Assembly (NCBI GenBank): GCA_900763885.1
Contig: CAAFLY010000251.1
Span: forward strand, 1-5,585
Direction of reading: 5' to 3'
DNA: 5,585 nt
Source: Clostridia bacterium
GTDB lineage: Bacteria; Bacillota; Clostridia; Oscillospirales; CAG-272
Shown one piece after another: positions 5,403 to 5,585 of the stretch (positions are counted from its first letter, which is position 1; every line of letters starts with the position of its first letter). The position numbers and the translations under genes were made by a program. The notes below the pieces were generated by a model. The model saw only the letters and a program-made list of their open reading frames with translations. It was not told the DNA's origin and did not search any database.

Positions 5403-5585
5403 CGTTTTAGGAGGACGCGGGGAGACGGGGGAACGGGGGAACGAGGGGAACGGTCGCTTTTGAAAAAGCTCCGCAAAACTTTTATGAAAAGGGTTGATGG
5501 GTGGAGTTTGTGCAAGTCCGACTGCTCACCAATATGGTTCCGTCCTTGGCATGAGGAGATCGTTCGCGAGCGGCTCACGCAGTGA
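5403..5585 (+). other. Downstream flank of copy 2: no convincing gene
   Basis: A perfect Shine-Dalgarno-like AGGAGG (5409-5414) sits six bases past the stop but no start codon follows within range. A 33-codon frame from ATG 5484 to TGA 5583-5585 has no ribosome binding site and an unremarkable sequence. Short AT hairpins occur at 5456-5469 (GCTTTT / AAAAGC) and 5479-5491 (CTTTT / AAAAG). The first is followed by CTCCGC rather than a U-run and the second by GGGTTG, so neither is a strong intrinsic terminator. The minus-strand reading of 5456-5491 resembles, from memory, an intergenic repeat common in Oscillospirales genomes; this is unverified. Confidence 0.4.
5419..5453 (+). repeat. G-rich tandem repeat with G-quadruplex potential
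   Basis: Four G runs (5419-5422, 5427-5431, 5435-5439, 5445-5448) are separated by 4, 3 and 5 bases, which fits a canonical four-tetrad quadruplex motif on the plus (coding) strand. The unit ACGGGGGA is repeated twice in tandem (5425-5440), followed by the related ACGAGGGGA. It begins 17 bases after the copy 2 stop, so it would lie in the 3' untranslated RNA of the lipoprotein transcript. Confidence 0.6.

Noticed and set aside
5484..5585. 33-residue small protein ending at the window edge
   Set aside because: No ribosome binding site, no recognisable motif, and the sequence overlaps repeat-like DNA.

Overview
The window looks like chromosomal DNA from a GC-rich member of the Bacillota, most likely a gut Clostridia of the Oscillospirales type. 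The reasons are the short, rhodanese-less form of ThiI, the style of the two solute-binding lipoproteins (FASC-GGG lipobox region followed by a Thr/Glu-rich linker), AGGAG-type ribosome binding sites and a consensus sigma-A promoter. The taxonomic call is inference from family resemblance; there is no rRNA or other phylogenetic marker here.

Layout: bases 1-399 hold no convincing gene, only a GT-rich stretch and a long imperfect inverted repeat (53-94). Bases 400-1578 encode ThiI on the minus strand. Bases 1579-2331 are a 753-base divergent intergenic region. Next to thiI it has an AT-rich stretch with an extended -10 promoter under a perfect 22-bp palindrome. Its centre (1736-2081) is a dense cluster of DnaA-box-like 9-mers. 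On its right are a perfect TTGACA-N17-TATAAT promoter (2107-2135) and a roughly 190-base structured leader. Bases 2332-3813 and 3927-5402 are two tandem paralogous genes for extracellular solute-binding lipoproteins (493 and 491 residues), separated by 113 bases with no visible terminator and probably cotranscribed. The last 183 bases hold a G-rich tandem repeat with G-quadruplex potential and no convincing gene.

How it works together: ThiI is a housekeeping tRNA 4-thiouridine (and often thiamine thiazole) sulfur-transfer enzyme. It has no evident functional link to the lipoproteins, which should capture a ligand, probably a carbohydrate, outside the membrane. No ABC permease or ATPase gene lies in the window.

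The two most notable points are the DnaA-box cluster, which could be a replication origin or a DnaA titration/regulatory site although no dnaA or dnaN gene is in view, and the mosaic similarity of the two lipoproteins. In the latter, a 67-residue block that is 64/67 identical sits between regions only about 50-60% identical.
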